A stretch of 64,000 bases of DNA from Aquitalea denitrificans (GTDB taxonomy: Bacteria > Pseudomonadota > Gammaproteobacteria > Burkholderiales > Chromobacteriaceae), in NCBI RefSeq assembly GCF_009856625.1, contig NZ_CP047241.1:2046001-2110000 (forward strand), given 5' to 3'. Each line of letters begins with the position of its first letter. Within the stretch, counting starts at the first letter, position 1. Under the pieces are notes generated by a model, which was not told the DNA's origin, searched no databases, and was given only the letters and a program-made list of their open reading frames with translations. This document shows, one piece after another, positions 7,155-16,113 of this stretch. A program made the position numbers and the translations under genes.

Positions 7155-8357
7155 TTATTGTGCTGCGCTGGCTGCCGCTGCGGTGGGCTTGGCCACCGAT
7201 TCCCACTTGCCGTTCTTCAACTGGTACAAGGAAACGGTACCGTTGACGATATTGCCCTTGGGGTCAAAGGCGATATCGCCGGTCACGCCTTGCAGCTTGG
7301 TCTTGGCGATTTCCGGCAGGTACTTGGCCGGGTCGGCAGAACCGGCACGTTTCATCGCCTCGATCATCACGCGGGTGGCATCGTAGGTATACGGTGCATA
7401 GGCCTGGATGTCGGCATTGAAGCGCTTCTTGAACTTGTCGTTGAAGGCAGCAAAGCCAGGCATGCTTTCCTTGGGTGCGCCGGCGCTGGAGGCATAGCTG
7501 CCTTCTGCGTCCTTGCCACCCAGCTTGGCAAATTCAGCGGTGTTCACGCCGTCAGCGCCCATGTAGTCGGCAGTAATGCCCAGCTTGCGCATCTGCTTCA
7601 CCATCGGGCCGGCTTGTGCATCCATGCCACCGTAGAACACCAGATCCGGCTTCTCACCCTTGATGGAGGTGAGGATGGCCATGAAGTCGGTGGCGCTATT
7701 GGTGGTGTATTCGTGCTTGATCACCTTGCCGCCAGCTGCTTCTACCGACTTGGCAAAGTCATCGGCCAGGCCTTGGCCATAGGTGGTGCGGTCGTCAATG
7801 ATGGCGATGCGGGCGCGCTTGAGATCACCCACGGCAAATTTGGCCAGCGCCTGTCCCTGCTGCTGGTCGTTGGCAATGATGCGGAAGGTGTTCTTGAAGC
7901 CTTGCTCGGTGAATTTGGGGCTGGTCACCGAACCGGCAATCATCGGAATGCCTGCGTCCGAGTAAATCTTGGAAGCCGGAATGGCTGCGCCGGAAGTCAG
8001 GTGGCCGATTACGCCGGCAACCTTGTTGTCAACAAAGCGCTGCGCCACCTGGGTGGCGGTTTTCGGGTCGGCCTGGTCGTCTTCGGAAACCACTTCGAAC
8101 TTGACCGGCTTGCCGTCCAGTTTCAGGTTTTCAGCGGTGGCTTCTTCGGCGGCCAGCTTGACGCCATTGTCGGCATCGCGGCCCCAGTGGGCAAACGGGC
8201 CGGTCAGCGGATTGGCAGAGCCGATCTTGACGACCACGGCATCGGCGGTACCGGCGGCAGCGGATGCATTTTGTTGCGGGGCGGCAGCTTCCTGCTTGCT
8301 GCAGGCAGTCAGTGCCAGTACGGCAGCGGTGATAAGGGTAATACGTGGGAGATACAT
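7155..8357 (-). CDS. Branched-chain amino acid ABC transporter binding lipoprotein (LivJ-like, copy 1)
   Basis: A 400-residue periplasmic binding protein of the Leu/Ile/Val family (type I fold). The N-terminus is a lipoprotein signal (ALTAC lipobox, Cys19), so the mature protein is probably lipid-anchored. Family segments include KIGSANPLTGPFAHWG, YSDAGIPMI, IIDDRTTYGQGLADDF and YGGMDAQAG. It is a clear tandem paralogue of the next minus-strand gene, collinear over nearly the whole length. No permease or ATPase genes are nearby, so the partner transporter must be encoded elsewhere. Ligand not determinable from sequence. Confidence 0.9.
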   Translation of the reverse strand: MYLPRITLITAAVLALTACSKQEAAAPQQNASAAAGTADAVVVKIGSANPLTGPFAHWGRDADNGVKLAAEEATAENLKLDGKPVKFEVVSEDDQADPKTATQVAQRFVDNKVAGVIGHLTSGAAIPASKIYSDAGIPMIAGSVTSPKFTEQGFKNTFRIIANDQQQGQALAKFAVGDLKRARIAIIDDRTTYGQGLADDFAKSVEAAGGKVIKHEYTTNSATDFMAILTSIKGEKPDLVFYGGMDAQAGPMVKQMRKLGITADYMGADGVNTAEFAKLGGKDAEGSYASSAGAPKESMPGFAAFNDKFKKRFNADIQAYAPYTYDATRVMIEAMKRAGSADPAKYLPEIAKTKLQGVTGDIAFDPKGNIVNGTVSLYQLKNGKWESVAKPTAAAASAAQ

Positions 8358-8589
8358 GGAAATGCCCTGGTCTAATTAGAATTTGATGAGGGTCATTCGC
8401 CACGAAAGCTTTTGGCATTTCATGTCAGCATACCCCGGGGGTGGTGGGGTCTGTTGATGGCATTGAATGGATACAATCGACGCCACTGACCCGGACATTT
8501 TTGTTGTTCTGCAGCATTTCGTCAACCTCTGTGGCTGATCCAGATCAGATAGCGGTCACTGCACGCTTGCATTTGTGCCGGCAAAAATG

Positions 8590-8617
8590 AAAAAAGCGCA
8601 GCCTAAGCTGCGCTTTT
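8590..8617 (-). terminator. Rho-independent terminator of livJ copy 2
   Basis: GCGCAGC-CTAA-GCTGCGC hairpin; on the minus strand it is followed by six T, just past the stop codon at 8637. It separates the two paralogues, so copy 1 needs its own promoter in 8358-8589. Confidence 0.9.
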
Positions 8618-8636
8618 ACCCACGGTGAAGCAGGAA

Positions 8637-9851
8637 TTACTGGGCTGCGCTGGCAGCAGCAGGAGCGCCGCCGACAGTGGATACCACTTCCCACTTGCCA
8701 CCCTTAACCTGATACACGGTAACGGCACCGTTCTTGATGTCGCCCTTGTCATCAAAGGTGATCTTGCCGGTTACGCCTGTGTAGTCGGTCTTGCCCACTT
8801 CCGGCAGGTACACCTTCGGATCTGTGGATTTGGCACGCTTCATGGCATCAACCAGTACGCGTACGGCATCGTATTCATACGGTGCGTAGATCTGCACTTC
8901 GGTGTTGAACTTGGCCTTGAACTTGTCGTTGAAGGCAGTAAAGCCCGGCATCTTGTCACGCGGTACGCCGCAGCTGGAGGACAGTTGGCCTTCAGCCGCT
9001 TCACCTGCCAGCTTGATGAATTCCGGAGTCTGCCAGCCGTCACCACCCATCAGTTTGGCCTTGATGCCCAAACGGTTCATCTGCTTGGCCAGCGGGCCTG
9101 CTTGTGCGTCCATGCCGCCGTAGAACACGACGTCCGGCTTGGTAGCCTTGATGGAGGTCAGGATGGCGTTGAAGTCAGTCGCGGTGTTGGTGGTGAATTC
9201 ACGCTTCACCACGTCCAGGCCTTTGGCTTTGACGGCTTTCTCAAACTCGTCTGCCAGACCCTGACCGTAAGCGGTGCGGTCGTCGATGATGGCGACCTTT
9301 TTGGCTTTCAATCCATCAGCAGCAAACTGGCCCAGCGCAGTACCTTGCTGTACGTCGTTGGCAATTACGCGGAAGGTGGTCTTGAAGCCTTGCTTGGTGT
9401 AGTCCGGGTTGGTGGCGGACGGGGAAATTTGCGGCAGGCCGGCGTCGGAGTAGATCTTGGAGGCCGGGATGGTGGTACCGGAGTTCAGGTGACCAACCAC
9501 GCCAACAACGCCAGCATCTACCAGGCGCTGAGCAACCTGGGTACCGATTTTCGGATCACCCTGGTCATCTTCGGAAACCAGTTCGAATTTGACTTTCTTG
9601 CCACCGATCTCAACGCCTTCGGCGTTCAGGTCTTCAATGGCCAGCTTGGCACCAAATTCATTGTCTTTGCCCAAGTGCGAAATCGGGCCGGACATGGGGG
9701 ATACTTGGCCGATCTTGACGGTGACGTCACCGCCAGCAGCTGCAGCCGCAGGAGCGGAGGCAGCACCGGCAGCCGGTTGCTCTTGTTTGCCGCAGGCAGC
9801 CAGGGTCATGGCAGCAGCAGCGATGAGGCTCAGACGAGCATACTTATTCAT
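8637..9851 (-). CDS. Branched-chain amino acid ABC transporter binding lipoprotein (LivJ-like, copy 2)
   Basis: A 404-residue paralogue of the gene at 7155-8357, with a lipobox (TLAAC, Cys20) followed by an Ala/Pro-rich linker. It shares VSEDDQ, PASKIYSDAG, AIIDDRTAYGQGLADEF and FYGGMDAQAG with its neighbour. Differences around the ligand pocket (for example SSCGVP versus SSAGAP) suggest changed specificity. It has a separate strong promoter at about 9975-10004 and a roughly 115-nt leader containing two hairpins. Confidence 0.9.
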   Translation of the reverse strand: MNKYARLSLIAAAAMTLAACGKQEQPAAGAASAPAAAAAGGDVTVKIGQVSPMSGPISHLGKDNEFGAKLAIEDLNAEGVEIGGKKVKFELVSEDDQGDPKIGTQVAQRLVDAGVVGVVGHLNSGTTIPASKIYSDAGLPQISPSATNPDYTKQGFKTTFRVIANDVQQGTALGQFAADGLKAKKVAIIDDRTAYGQGLADEFEKAVKAKGLDVVKREFTTNTATDFNAILTSIKATKPDVVFYGGMDAQAGPLAKQMNRLGIKAKLMGGDGWQTPEFIKLAGEAAEGQLSSSCGVPRDKMPGFTAFNDKFKAKFNTEVQIYAPYEYDAVRVLVDAMKRAKSTDPKVYLPEVGKTDYTGVTGKITFDDKGDIKNGAVTVYQVKGGKWEVVSTVGGAPAAASAAQ

Positions 9852-9901
9852 ATTTTATTTCCCCTGATCTTATCTATGTAGACTTGGCGATCTCTGCGGG
9901 C

Positions 9902-9922
9902 AGTCTGATTAAAATTCAGACT
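9902..9922 (-). promoter_or_regulatory. Inverted repeat in livJ copy 2 leader
   Basis: AGTCTGA-N7-TCAGACT, perfect 7-bp arms, lies 51-71 nt upstream of the start codon. A second one, CCATTC-N5-GAATGG, lies at 9943-9959. Both would be inside the transcript starting near 9968, so they could be RNA hairpins or operator sites. Confidence 0.5.
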
Positions 9923-9974
9923 TTACCCATTACTGATTCAGTCCATTCTTTTGGAATGGCCACCAGCTGCGCTG

Positions 9975-10004
9975 ATTATGGGGAGCAGTTTGCGCGGGTG
10001 TCAA
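9975..10004 (-). promoter_or_regulatory. Sigma-70 promoter for livJ copy 2
   Basis: On the minus strand TTGACA (10004-9999) and CATAAT (9980-9975) are 18 bp apart, predicting a start near 9968. Confidence 0.75.
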
Positions 10005-10043
10005 CGGGGTTTATTCATTGCCTCGCAATTTATTTTTGTGTTG

Positions 10044-11132
10044 TCAGTGGGCTGCCCCAAGGGCTTGTGCACGTTGCTGGCGCAGCGTGGCATCTTGTTC
10101 TATAACTTCCTGCCAGCCTTGAAGATTTTTCTCCACAATGCCTGCCAGCGCAGCAATCCAGTGCGGGTTGTCATTCAGGCAGGAGATGTATCGGAATTCA
10201 CCACCACCGGCCTGCTGGAAGCTATGTTTACCTTCCATGGCTATTTCTTCCAGAGTCTCCAGACAATCCCCAACAAACCCCGGGCAAATTACATCCAGTG
10301 ATTTGCAGCCTTGCTTGCCTAATTGCTCGAAAGTGGCGCTGGTATAGGGTTGCAGCCATTCGGCCCGGCCAAAGCGACTTTGGAAACTGATGACATATTG
10401 CTCCTTGGGCAGCCCCAGGCGCTCGGCCAGCAGGCGACCAGTTTTCAGGCATTCGCAGTGGTAGGGGTCGCCCTTGTCCAGGGTGAAGCGCGGCACGCCG
10501 TGAAAGCTCATCAACAGTTTTTCCGCACGGCCATGCTGTTGCCAATGCGCCTGCACGCGCTGCGCTAGTGCATCGATATAGGCCGGGTCGTCGTGAAAAT
10601 GCCGGACGGTCCGCAGCTCGGGCATGTTGCGCAGTTTCATCAGCACCCGGAATACCTCATCCAGGGCGGTGGCGCTGGACGAGCCGGCATATTGCGGATA
10701 CAGAGGCACCACTAGCAGCTTGTCCACGCCCTGGGCACGCATTTGCTGGATGACCGATTCCACCGAGGGCTGGCCGTAACGCATGGCGTAATCCACCACC
10801 ACATTGCGCAAGCCGCGCTCGCCCAGCAGGCCCTTGAGCAAGGTGGTTTGCTTGCGGGTATTCACCAGCAGGGGCGAGCCATCCTGGCTCCAGATGCTGG
10901 CATATTTCTCCGCCGACTGTTTTGGCCGGGTATTGAGGATGATGCCGTTGAGAATCAGCCACCAGATGGCCTTGGGTATTTCGATGACACGCGTATCCGA
11001 CAAAAACTGCTTGAGGTAGGGACGGACTGCCTGACCGGTTGGCGCTGCGGGGGTACCCAGATTAATCAGCAGAATGCCGGTTTTGGCCTGGCTGTCATGA
11101 GAGAAGGGTGGTTCTGGAAGGTATCCGGACAT
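10044..11132 (-). CDS. hemH: Ferrochelatase
   Basis: A 362-residue enzyme inserting Fe(II) into protoporphyrin IX, the last step of protoheme synthesis. Diagnostic segments are GILLINLGTPAAPT near the N-terminus, LLMSFHGVPRF containing the catalytic His, the GDPYHCEC segment, and CPGFVGDCLETLEEI with the acidic residues of the active site. Length is typical of proteobacteria. It is downstream of ftsK's neighbour region but separated from ftsK by a terminator, so it is probably transcribed on its own in the minus direction. Confidence 0.96.
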   Translation of the reverse strand: MSGYLPEPPFSHDSQAKTGILLINLGTPAAPTGQAVRPYLKQFLSDTRVIEIPKAIWWLILNGIILNTRPKQSAEKYASIWSQDGSPLLVNTRKQTTLLKGLLGERGLRNVVVDYAMRYGQPSVESVIQQMRAQGVDKLLVVPLYPQYAGSSSATALDEVFRVLMKLRNMPELRTVRHFHDDPAYIDALAQRVQAHWQQHGRAEKLLMSFHGVPRFTLDKGDPYHCECLKTGRLLAERLGLPKEQYVISFQSRFGRAEWLQPYTSATFEQLGKQGCKSLDVICPGFVGDCLETLEEIAMEGKHSFQQAGGGEFRYISCLNDNPHWIAALAGIVEKNLQGWQEVIEQDATLRQQRAQALGAAH

Positions 11133-11157
11133 GGGGTTCTCGCTACCTGTTCGGGTG

Positions 11158-11183
11158 AAAACTGCCGGCAGGATGGCCGGCAG
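11158..11183 (-). terminator. Terminator after ftsK
   Basis: CTGCCGGC-N6-GCCGGCAG, followed on the minus strand by TTTT, 38 bp past the ftsK stop codon and just before hemH starts. Confidence 0.75.
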
Positions 11184-11220
11184 TCAGGGTGTGGTTCTGT
11201 TTCTTTGTCTTGCGGGTGGT

Positions 11221-13521
11221 TCAGTCTTCCCGGGCGGGTACCAGTACGGTACGGTTGCCATTGGTTTCCATGGCGGAGACCAAACCGGCGCTTTCCATCT
11301 GCTCGATCAGCCGTGCGGCGCGGTTGTAGCCGATGCGCAAGTGGCGTTGTACCGAGGAGATGGATGCCTTGCGGGTTTTCACCACGATGGCCACGGCCTC
11401 GTCGTACAGCGGGTCGGCTTCGCTGCCGCCATCCGCCTCGCTGGCCGCCGCCGCGCTGCCCTCATCGGCTTCGGCCTGGCCGCTGAGAATGCCTTCGATA
11501 TAGTCCGGTTCACCGTTGGCTTTGAGGAATTCCACTACATGATGGACTTCATCGTCGGCCACAAAGGCACCATGTACCCGATTGGGGTAGCCGGATCCTG
11601 GTGGCAGGTAGAGCATGTCGCCCTGTCCCAGTAGTGCTTCAGCACCCATCTGGTCGAGAATGGTGCGGCTGTCTATCTTGCTGGATACCTGAAAGGCAAT
11701 CCGCGTCGGGATGTTGGCCTTGATCAAGCCGGTTATCACATCCACTGACGGGCGCTGGGTGGCCAGAATCAGGTGAATGCCGGCGGCGCGCGCTTTTTGG
11801 GCCAGACGGGCAATCAGTTCTTCAATTTTTTTGCCGGCTACCATCATCAGGTCGGCCAGCTCGTCGATCACCACCACAATCAATGGCAATGTATCCAGCG
11901 GCTCCGGGGTTTCTGGGGTCAGGCTGAAGGGGTTGGGAATCTTCTCGCCGGACTTTTCCGCATCCTTGATCTTCTGGTTGTACCCGGCCAGATTACGAAC
12001 GCCCAGTTTGGACATCAGCCGGTAGCGGCGTTCCATCTCGCCCACACACCAGTTGAGCGCATTGGCAGCCTGCTTCATGTCGGTGACCACCGGGGCCAGC
12101 AGATGCGGAATGCCCTCGTAGACCGACAGTTCCAGCATCTTGGGGTCGACCATGATCAGGCGGACTTCCCGCGCGGTGGATTTGTACAGCAAGGACAGAA
12201 TCATGGCATTGATGGCCACTGATTTGCCCGAACCAGTGGTGCCGGCCACCAGCACGTGCGGCATCTTGGCCAGATCCACCGTTACCGGCTGACCGGCGAT
12301 GTCCTTGCCCACGGCAATGGCCAGGCGCGAGCTCATGTTCTGATAACCATCCGAACCGATAATTTCCGACAGGCGCACAATCTGGCGCTTAGGATTGGGC
12401 AATTCCAGGCCCATATAGGTTTTGCCCGGAATGGTTTCCACCACGCGCACTGAGACCAGGGACAGGGCGCGGGCCAGGTCTTTCATCAGGTTGACAATCT
12501 GTGCGCCTTTGACGCCGACGGCAGGTTCGATTTCATAGCGGGTAATCACCGGGCCTGGGTAGGCGGCAATCACTTTGACGTCCACGCCAAAGTCGGCCAG
12601 CTTGCGTTCGATCAGACGCGAGGTGTACTCCACGGTTTCGGCTGATACCGGCTCGTGCTGGTCTTTGGGGGCTTCCAGCAGGCTCAGGCCCGGCAGCTCG
12701 CCGCTGTTCGGGTCGGCAAACAGCGACTGCTGCACCGGCTTTTGCGCTTTGGGCGACACCGGAATCTCGACCGTTGTGGCTTCAATGCGGACCGGAGGCT
12801 TGTCTTCCTGCTTTTTCTTTTCGCTGCTGACTTTGACTTCACGCTGCTGGGCGGTTTCGCGGCCGATTTCCCTATCCTTGCGCGCTTGCCAGCTGTGCCA
12901 TAGTTTCAGCACACCATCTTCCAGCGTGCCACCGATTTTTTCCATGATGTCCAGCCAGGACAAGCCAGTAAACAGTGAAAAGCCGATTGCCCCGGTAACC
13001 GATAGCAGCAGATAGGCACCAGACTGCCCCAGACCATGGCCCAGTGCCTTGCCCAGCCAGTGCCCCAGCATGCCGCCCGGTGCCAGTGGCAGATTCAGTT
13101 GTTTGCCGGAAAGTACGATGCCTTCCACGCTGGAGCTGGACAGCAGCAGCAGAAAGAAGCCGCCCATGGCAGCCAGCGTCATCGGATTGAGTCGGAAACC
13201 CAGCGTTTCCATGCGGCGGTAGCCCCAGGCGATGGCAACCAGGCAAAACACCACCAGCCACCAGGCGGACAGGCCGAAAATATAGAGCAGCATGTCTGAC
13301 AGCCAGGCACCAAAAGCACCACCGTAATTACGTACGGTGGGGTCGGAAGAACTATGGGACCAGGAGGGGTCTTGTGCAGAGTAGCTGGCCAGTACCAGCA
13401 CCAGGTAGACCGCAGCCACCGCCATCAGCAGCCACCATGCCTCGCGCAGCAGGCTGGCTAGCTTGGGTGGCAATGGCGTTTGACTGTTTTTGACGACGGC
13501 CTTTCTTTTGAAAAGTCGCAT
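11221..13521 (-). CDS. ftsK: DNA translocase FtsK
   Basis: A 766-residue septal DNA pump that clears chromosome ends and aids XerCD dimer resolution. The N-terminal about 180 residues hold four predicted membrane segments. A short, charged Lys/Glu/Pro-rich linker (SSEKKKQEDKPP) replaces the very long E. coli linker. The motor has Walker A in AGTTGSGKSVAIN and Walker B in LIVVVIDELADLM, and the C-terminus is a winged-helix gamma domain (SISSVQRHLRIGYNRAARLIEQME) that reads KOPS. Length fits the compact FtsK/SpoIIIE form of betaproteobacteria. Confidence 0.96.
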   Translation of the reverse strand: MRLFKRKAVVKNSQTPLPPKLASLLREAWWLLMAVAAVYLVLVLASYSAQDPSWSHSSSDPTVRNYGGAFGAWLSDMLLYIFGLSAWWLVVFCLVAIAWGYRRMETLGFRLNPMTLAAMGGFFLLLLSSSSVEGIVLSGKQLNLPLAPGGMLGHWLGKALGHGLGQSGAYLLLSVTGAIGFSLFTGLSWLDIMEKIGGTLEDGVLKLWHSWQARKDREIGRETAQQREVKVSSEKKKQEDKPPVRIEATTVEIPVSPKAQKPVQQSLFADPNSGELPGLSLLEAPKDQHEPVSAETVEYTSRLIERKLADFGVDVKVIAAYPGPVITRYEIEPAVGVKGAQIVNLMKDLARALSLVSVRVVETIPGKTYMGLELPNPKRQIVRLSEIIGSDGYQNMSSRLAIAVGKDIAGQPVTVDLAKMPHVLVAGTTGSGKSVAINAMILSLLYKSTAREVRLIMVDPKMLELSVYEGIPHLLAPVVTDMKQAANALNWCVGEMERRYRLMSKLGVRNLAGYNQKIKDAEKSGEKIPNPFSLTPETPEPLDTLPLIVVVIDELADLMMVAGKKIEELIARLAQKARAAGIHLILATQRPSVDVITGLIKANIPTRIAFQVSSKIDSRTILDQMGAEALLGQGDMLYLPPGSGYPNRVHGAFVADDEVHHVVEFLKANGEPDYIEGILSGQAEADEGSAAAASEADGGSEADPLYDEAVAIVVKTRKASISSVQRHLRIGYNRAARLIEQMESAGLVSAMETNGNRTVLVPARED

Positions 13522-13614
13522 TTTTCTCGTTATGGGCTATGACAGTGGGTGATTATAGCCTGACAAGGCAGCTTGGCGTGTTGGCAGTTGTCTGCAGCAC
13601 GCTTGCGTCCAGCA

Positions 13615-14715
13615 TCAGGCCGGGTACAGTGCGCCCAGGACTCTGAGCCCGGATGCGCCGGTAACTTCCGGCAGGTTGGCGGGTAGCCGGTGGCTAAAGC
13701 GCCAGGCCAGCCAGGCAAAGGCTGCGGCTTCCACCTGATTTACCGGCAGACCAAGCTCTGCCGTACTGCGGATGGCAATGCCGGGCATTTGTTGTTGCAG
13801 TGCCTGCATCAGCGCCAGATTCATCGCACCTCCACCGCACACGTAAACGCTGGCGGTGCCCGGGCAATGTCGCTGGATATCAAGGGCAATGCTGCGAGCG
13901 GTGAGTTGCAGCAAAGTGTGCTGCACATCCCGTGGCGGTATCGCTGGATATGCAGCCAACTGCTGATTAAGCCAGGTCATGCTGAACAGATCTCGGCCCG
14001 TGCTCTTGGGGGGGCGCTGCCGGAAGTAGTCATCGGCCAGCATTTGCTGTAGTAGTGCTTGATGCAGCAGGCCGCCAGCTGCCCAGTCACCATTGGCATC
14101 ATAGGCAGCCCCGGTATGTTGCTGGCACCAGGCATCCAGCAACATATTGCCCGGCCCGCAATCAAATCCGCTTACCGGCAAAGCCTTGGCCAGGCGGGTA
14201 AGGTTGCTGATGCCTCCGATGTTCAGAATGACGCGGTTTTCGCTGTCGCTGGCGAAGATGTCCTGATGGAAGGCAGGAACCAGTGGTGCGCCGTGTCCAC
14301 CAGCGGCTACGTCGCGACTGCGGAAGTCAGCTACCACGTCGATGCCGCAAAGCTCGGCCAGCAGGGCGTGGTTGCCAATCTGCAAGGTGTAACCAGCATG
14401 CGGGGCATGCCTGATGGTCTGGCCGTGGCAACCGATAGCCTTGATGGCAGATGTCGGCAGTGCGCAGCTGGCCAGCAACTGGGCTATTACCTCGGCGTAA
14501 AGCCGGGCCAGTGCATTGCCCAGTTGTGCTGCACGGTCTAGTTCGTTACTGTCCACTGATTGCAGCGCCAGCACCTGCTGTCGGATGCTGGACGGAAAGG
14601 GCAGAAAACGGTCTGCTTCTACATGCGGCCGACCTTGCTCATCCATCGCCAGCAAGACGGCATCCACACCATCCAGGCTGGTTCCAGACATCAATCCTAT
14701 ATAGCGTTCCGTCAT
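13615..14715 (-). CDS. anmK: Anhydro-N-acetylmuramic acid kinase
   Basis: A 366-residue ASKHA-fold kinase that phosphorylates 1,6-anhydro-MurNAc to MurNAc-6-phosphate in cell-wall recycling. The N-terminal signature YIGLMSGTSLDGVD fixes the start at 14715, with AGGA 5 nt upstream. GCHGQTIRH, VADFRSRDVAAGGHGAPLVP, NIGGISNLT, GFDCGPGNMLLD and VCGGGAMN are all conserved. The frame is open 27 codons further upstream but lacks conserved sequence. It is 93 bp upstream of ftsK on the same strand. Confidence 0.95.
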   Translation of the reverse strand: MTERYIGLMSGTSLDGVDAVLLAMDEQGRPHVEADRFLPFPSSIRQQVLALQSVDSNELDRAAQLGNALARLYAEVIAQLLASCALPTSAIKAIGCHGQTIRHAPHAGYTLQIGNHALLAELCGIDVVADFRSRDVAAGGHGAPLVPAFHQDIFASDSENRVILNIGGISNLTRLAKALPVSGFDCGPGNMLLDAWCQQHTGAAYDANGDWAAGGLLHQALLQQMLADDYFRQRPPKSTGRDLFSMTWLNQQLAAYPAIPPRDVQHTLLQLTARSIALDIQRHCPGTASVYVCGGGAMNLALMQALQQQMPGIAIRSTAELGLPVNQVEAAAFAWLAWRFSHRLPANLPEVTGASGLRVLGALYPA

Positions 14716-15082
14716 TTTCCTACGTCTTTTCATGAATCCGGTTAAGCGATATCCGCCGGCAAGCCTCATGGCGCTGCCGGTTCCGGAGGGCGGCAAAACG
14801 TGCTCAGCTTGGCATTATGGCGCATGCAATGATCTTGCCATAGTCATATCGCATTGATGGTTGAGCAGCCGGTAAGTGCAATTTTGCGGTAAGGGCAGCA
14901 GTTTGCGATAATTCATCCCGCGATGCATGCCGGCGGCGGCATCGGAAGATACAGGGTTGGTGGAAGCTGATAGTGGACTGGCCAGTTTGGGCGAGGGGCA
15001 TTGTCATAAGTTCCGCCAGCCGTACTTTTCAATCAAGGTGCTGATATCACCGTCTGTTCCTTGCCTGTTTGACTTTCACTCA
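14716..15082. other. Divergent intergenic region anmK / RpfE-type gene
   Basis: No gene is supported here. A plausible plus-strand promoter is TTGCGG (14884-14889), 17 bp, GATAAT (14907-14912), which would give the downstream gene a leader of about 165 nt. I see no clear riboswitch fold in that leader. Confidence 0.5.
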
Positions 15083-16105
15083 ATGAAGCTGACCTTGCTG
15101 TTGCCCGGCCTGAGCTGGCTGGATGCCCACGATGGGGCTGAAGTTTGTCGAGGCCTGGCTTTGCCAGCCCTTTCCATGTTGCTGGGACGTGGCCATATGC
15201 TGCGCCAGGCTCCGACACTCACTGCCTTGTACCAGCAAAGCCTTGGCTTGCACGGCAGCTGTGTCGCTACCAGTTATGCAGTGGCGGCTGGTCTGCCTGC
15301 TGGCCACTGGTTATTGGCAGATCCGGTTCATGTCCGTATCGACCGTGATCGCGCCCTGCTGGCAGATGTAGGCGTCATGCGCATAGCGCAGGATGAGGCA
15401 GATGCCCTGACTGCCAGCCTCAATCAGCACTTTGCCGAAGATGGCCTACGCTTTCACGCCCTCCAGCCGGGTCGCTGGCTGTTGCAGCTTTCCGATGCTG
15501 CCGGTGCGGTGTTTACCCCGCTGGCCGATGCGGTAGGGGAAAATGTCAACGAGCACCTGCCTGCCGGTAGAAATGGCCTGCACTGGAGCAAGCTACTGAA
15601 TGAGATGCAGATGCTGCTATATATCCATGCGGTAAATGATGAGCGCGAGCTGCGTGGCGAACTGTCAGTCAACAGTGTGTGGCTGTGGGGAGAGGGCGAG
15701 CCGGCGCTGGAACCTGCCAATGTACCGCGCCCGGATCTGCTGCTTGCTGATGACGAACTGCTCAGACAGCAGGCAGCAGCCGTTGGCGTACCCACTGATT
15801 CCGCGCCCTATGATGTTGCCGGTTTGCTGGAGCAGATTGGTTCACCTGCCAATATCAGTCATACCCTGCTCGTGCAGGACAGCCTGCTGGCCGCCGCACA
15901 ATATCGTGATGCCTGGGGCTGGCGCGAGCAATTGCAGCGCATGGAAAACGACTGGTTTGCGCCATTATTGCAGGCATTGAGACAGGGGCAGCTCAGCAGC
16001 CTGCGCCTGGCAAGTCATGGCCCCGCTGGCATTGATGTCAGCATCAGCCGCAAGGATCTGTGGAAATTCTGGCAGCGGTCACAGTCGCCGGCTGCCCTGT
16101 ACTGA
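15083..16105 (+). CDS. RpfE-type regulatory / phosphoglycerate-mutase-like protein
   Basis: A 340-residue protein matching a betaproteobacterial family usually annotated as RpfE-type regulatory protein or cofactor-independent phosphoglycerate mutase-like. Characteristic segments are MKLTLLLPGLSWLDA, LPALSMLLGRG, ADPVHVRIDRDRALLAD in the middle and WGWREQLQRMENDWFAPLLQAL near the end. ATG at 15083 is chosen because upstream in-frame sequence is not conserved. The classical metal ligands of phosphoglycerate mutases are not evident to me, so enzymatic activity is doubtful. It sits directly upstream of recJ (8 bp), a pairing common in betaproteobacteria. Confidence 0.65.
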   Translation: MKLTLLLPGLSWLDAHDGAEVCRGLALPALSMLLGRGHMLRQAPTLTALYQQSLGLHGSCVATSYAVAAGLPAGHWLLADPVHVRIDRDRALLADVGVMRIAQDEADALTASLNQHFAEDGLRFHALQPGRWLLQLSDAAGAVFTPLADAVGENVNEHLPAGRNGLHWSKLLNEMQMLLYIHAVNDERELRGELSVNSVWLWGEGEPALEPANVPRPDLLLADDELLRQQAAAVGVPTDSAPYDVAGLLEQIGSPANISHTLLVQDSLLAAAQYRDAWGWREQLQRMENDWFAPLLQALRQGQLSSLRLASHGPAGIDVSISRKDLWKFWQRSQSPAALY

Positions 16106-16113
16106 AAGTGATT

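Noticed and set aside
7092..8375. A 427-codon open frame opposite the first livJ-like gene (similar mirror frames at 8625-9881 and 35353-37380)
   Set aside because: They are exact antisense shadows of well-supported genes caused by codon bias, have no ribosome-binding site and show no family motif.
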